The notes under the pieces: generated by a model
Database searches by the model: none
Seen by the model: only the letters and a program-made list of their open reading frames with translations
What the model was told of the DNA's origin: nothing
Part shown: piece by piece, positions 6,021 through 6,620 of the stretch
Position numbering within the stretch: the first letter of the stretch is position 1
How the letters are laid out: each line of letters begins with the position of its first letter
NCBI GenBank assembly: GCA_947450745.1
Contig: CANFYD010000219.1
Coordinates: forward strand, 1 to 6,620
DNA length: 6,620 nucleotides
Reading direction: 5' to 3'
DNA from: Burkholderiales bacterium
GTDB taxonomy: Bacteria; Pseudomonadota; Gammaproteobacteria; Burkholderiales; Burkholderiaceae_C
Position numbers and translations under genes: made by a program

Positions 6021-6338
6021 ATGCCTGCGACCATGTTGCAACTGCCCGCCACCGTCCGCATGAATGAGGTGCCGGCCCTGTGGATCAGCCTGCGCGCCAG
6101 CTTGCGTGCCGAAGCGGCGCAGGTCAAAAATGCGGCGGGCACCGAGGTTCACATCGGTGCCGGCGAGTTGCAGCAGTTCGATTCCGCCGTGCTGACTCTG
6201 CTGCTCAGCGCGGCACGGCTGTGTGCCGACGAAGCGGTGCAATTGCGCCTCCACCAACTGCCGCCCAAATTGCAAGAGCTGGGTCGGGTTTACGGCGTGG
6301 CGGAATTGCTGTGGCCGGAGCTGGTGGCCAGCGCTTGA
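6021..6338 (+). CDS. mlaB: MlaB, STAS-domain regulatory subunit of the Mla transporter
   Basis: A 105-residue cytoplasmic protein with one STAS domain. The segment VHIGAGELQQFDSAVLTLLL (43-62) has the STAS fold's 'D-S' loop (Asp54-Ser55) before the helix; this loop carries the conserved Ser/Thr that matters for MlaB function in E. coli. The end, LRLHQLPPKLQELGRVYGVA, corresponds to the usual 'v.L..lpp.l..L..l.gl' of small STAS proteins. MlaB binds MlaF and stabilises the MlaFEDB complex. The ATG follows the mlaC stop directly (TGAATG); a second ATG at 6033 is possible since neither has a clear ribosome site. The family assignment is strengthened by its position at the end of the mla operon. 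Confidence 0.9.
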   Translation: MPATMLQLPATVRMNEVPALWISLRASLRAEAAQVKNAAGTEVHIGAGELQQFDSAVLTLLLSAARLCADEAVQLRLHQLPPKLQELGRVYGVAELLWPELVASA

Positions 6339-6387
6339 GTCGCTGAACCCAAGCCGCTCGATCAGTTGGGGACGGAGCTTGTCGGAC

Positions 6388-6465
6388 CCGCTCAATCAGC
6401 TGGGGACGGAGCTCGTTGGGTACAACAAGGTCCATCCCACAAGCTCTGCTGAATCTGTCCCCAAC
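6388..6465 (+). repeat. Repeat unit B (78 bp)
   Basis: Starts CCGCTCAATCAG and ends CTGTCCCCAAC. It carries the C variants at unit positions 13 and 27. Position 27 introduces one C-A mismatch in the short inner stem (CTCGTT versus AACAAG). Confidence 0.85.
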
Positions 6466-6543
6466 CCGCTCAATCAGTTGGGGACGGAGCTTGTTGGGTA
6501 CAACAAGGTCCATCCCACAAGCTCTGCTGAATCTGTCCCCAAC
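6466..6543 (+). repeat. Repeat unit C (78 bp)
   Basis: Same as unit B at 76 of 78 positions. The inner stem CTTGTT (6490-6495), loop GGGTAC, AACAAG (6502-6507) is perfect. A competing stem pairs GAGCTTGT (6487-6494) with ACAAGCTC (6517-6524). Confidence 0.85.
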
Positions 6544-6555
6544 CCGCTCGATCAG

Positions 6556-6597
6556 TTGAGGACAGAGCTTGTCGGGTACGACAAGGTCTGTCCCCAA
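6556..6597. repeat. Compact hairpin in short unit D
   Basis: Arms TTGAGGACAGAGCTTGTC (6556-6573) and GACAAGGTCTGTCCCCAA (6580-6597) are complementary at 16 of 18 positions around a GGGTAC loop (6574-6579). The mismatches are one A-C and one G-G. No T-run follows on either strand, so it is not a standard intrinsic terminator. Confidence 0.8.
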
Positions 6598-6598
6598 G

Positions 6599-6620
6599 AC
6601 TAAACGTAGCGTTTGCTGCG
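6599..6620. other. Right edge, short inverted repeat
   Basis: AAACG (6602-6606) and CGTTT (6610-6614) can form a 5-bp stem with a 3-nt loop. Too short to interpret; no gene start is visible before the window ends. Confidence 0.25.

Larger units (their letters stand above)
6342..6598. repeat. REP/BIME-like palindromic repeat array after mlaB
   Basis: The array consists of a truncated copy A (6354-6386), full copies B (6388-6465) and C (6466-6543), both 78 bp and differing only at unit positions 13 and 27 (C in B, T in C), and a short copy D (6544-6598) that lacks about 23 bp of the right half. A degenerate unit end (GCTGAACCCAAG, 6342-6353) precedes A, so the array begins within 4 nt of the mlaB stop. 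Every unit carries the inverted terminal octamers TTGGGGAC and GTCCCCAA or a fragment of them. There are no unique spacers. Because 78 is a multiple of 3, open frames run through the array on both strands; these are not considered genes. Likely an intergenic palindromic repeat family mobilised by a RAYT-type (Y1, IS200-like) transposase, by inference from its form. Confidence 0.85.

Noticed and set aside
6354..6598. CRISPR array
   Set aside because: Units are 78 bp, contiguous, and contain no unique spacers between short repeats.
6205..6603. Open frames on both strands with a repeated 26-residue peptide across the repeat array
   Set aside because: The peptide repeat only reflects the 78-bp unit being divisible by three; no ribosome site, and they overlap mlaB.
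6556..6614. Intrinsic terminator of the mla operon
   Set aside because: Hairpins are present but no T-run follows any of them on the plus strand, nor on the minus strand.

Overview
The window looks like chromosomal DNA from a high-GC betaproteobacterium, most likely of the order Burkholderiales. Two things suggest this: the mla operon runs mlaF-mlaE-mlaD-mlaA-mlaC-mlaB, with mlaA (vacJ) inside the operon rather than elsewhere as in E. coli, and a minor-pilin cluster of the type common in that order lies beside it. The genus cannot be fixed from the sequence alone.

Left part (1-2031, minus strand): a type IV pilus minor-pilin operon read right to left as pilE-like pilin, fimT/gspH, pilV, pilW. 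All four products carry a class III prepilin leader ending in Gly, followed by a hydrophobic N-terminal helix with Glu at +5. The genes are packed tightly (7-nt overlap, then 13-nt and 9-nt gaps), so they are probably co-transcribed. PilW runs off the left edge; pilX and pilY1 would be expected beyond it. The first pilin has an unusually long, arginine-periodic leader encoded by degenerate 12-nt repeats.

Middle (2032-2340): a divergent intergenic region of about 310 bp that should hold the promoters of both operons. Only a candidate -10 box for the mla side is visible.

Right part (2341-6338, plus strand): a complete six-gene Mla operon for retrograde phospholipid transport. MlaA is the outer-membrane lipoprotein, MlaC the periplasmic shuttle, and MlaF-MlaE-MlaD-MlaB the inner-membrane ABC/MCE complex. 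Three junctions are overlapping or abutting (mlaF/mlaE, mlaD/mlaA, mlaC/mlaB). The mlaE-mlaD gap (96 nt) holds a stem-loop, a U-rich tract and a strong ribosome binding site.

Right edge (about 6342-6598): directly after the mlaB stop lies a compact array of palindromic repeats: two 78-bp copies differing at 2 positions, flanked by a truncated copy and a 55-bp short form. The short form folds into an 18-bp-arm hairpin, and the loop-closing pair differs between copies in a compensatory way. This REP/BIME-like array is the least ordinary element of the window. The pil and mla genes themselves are conventional.
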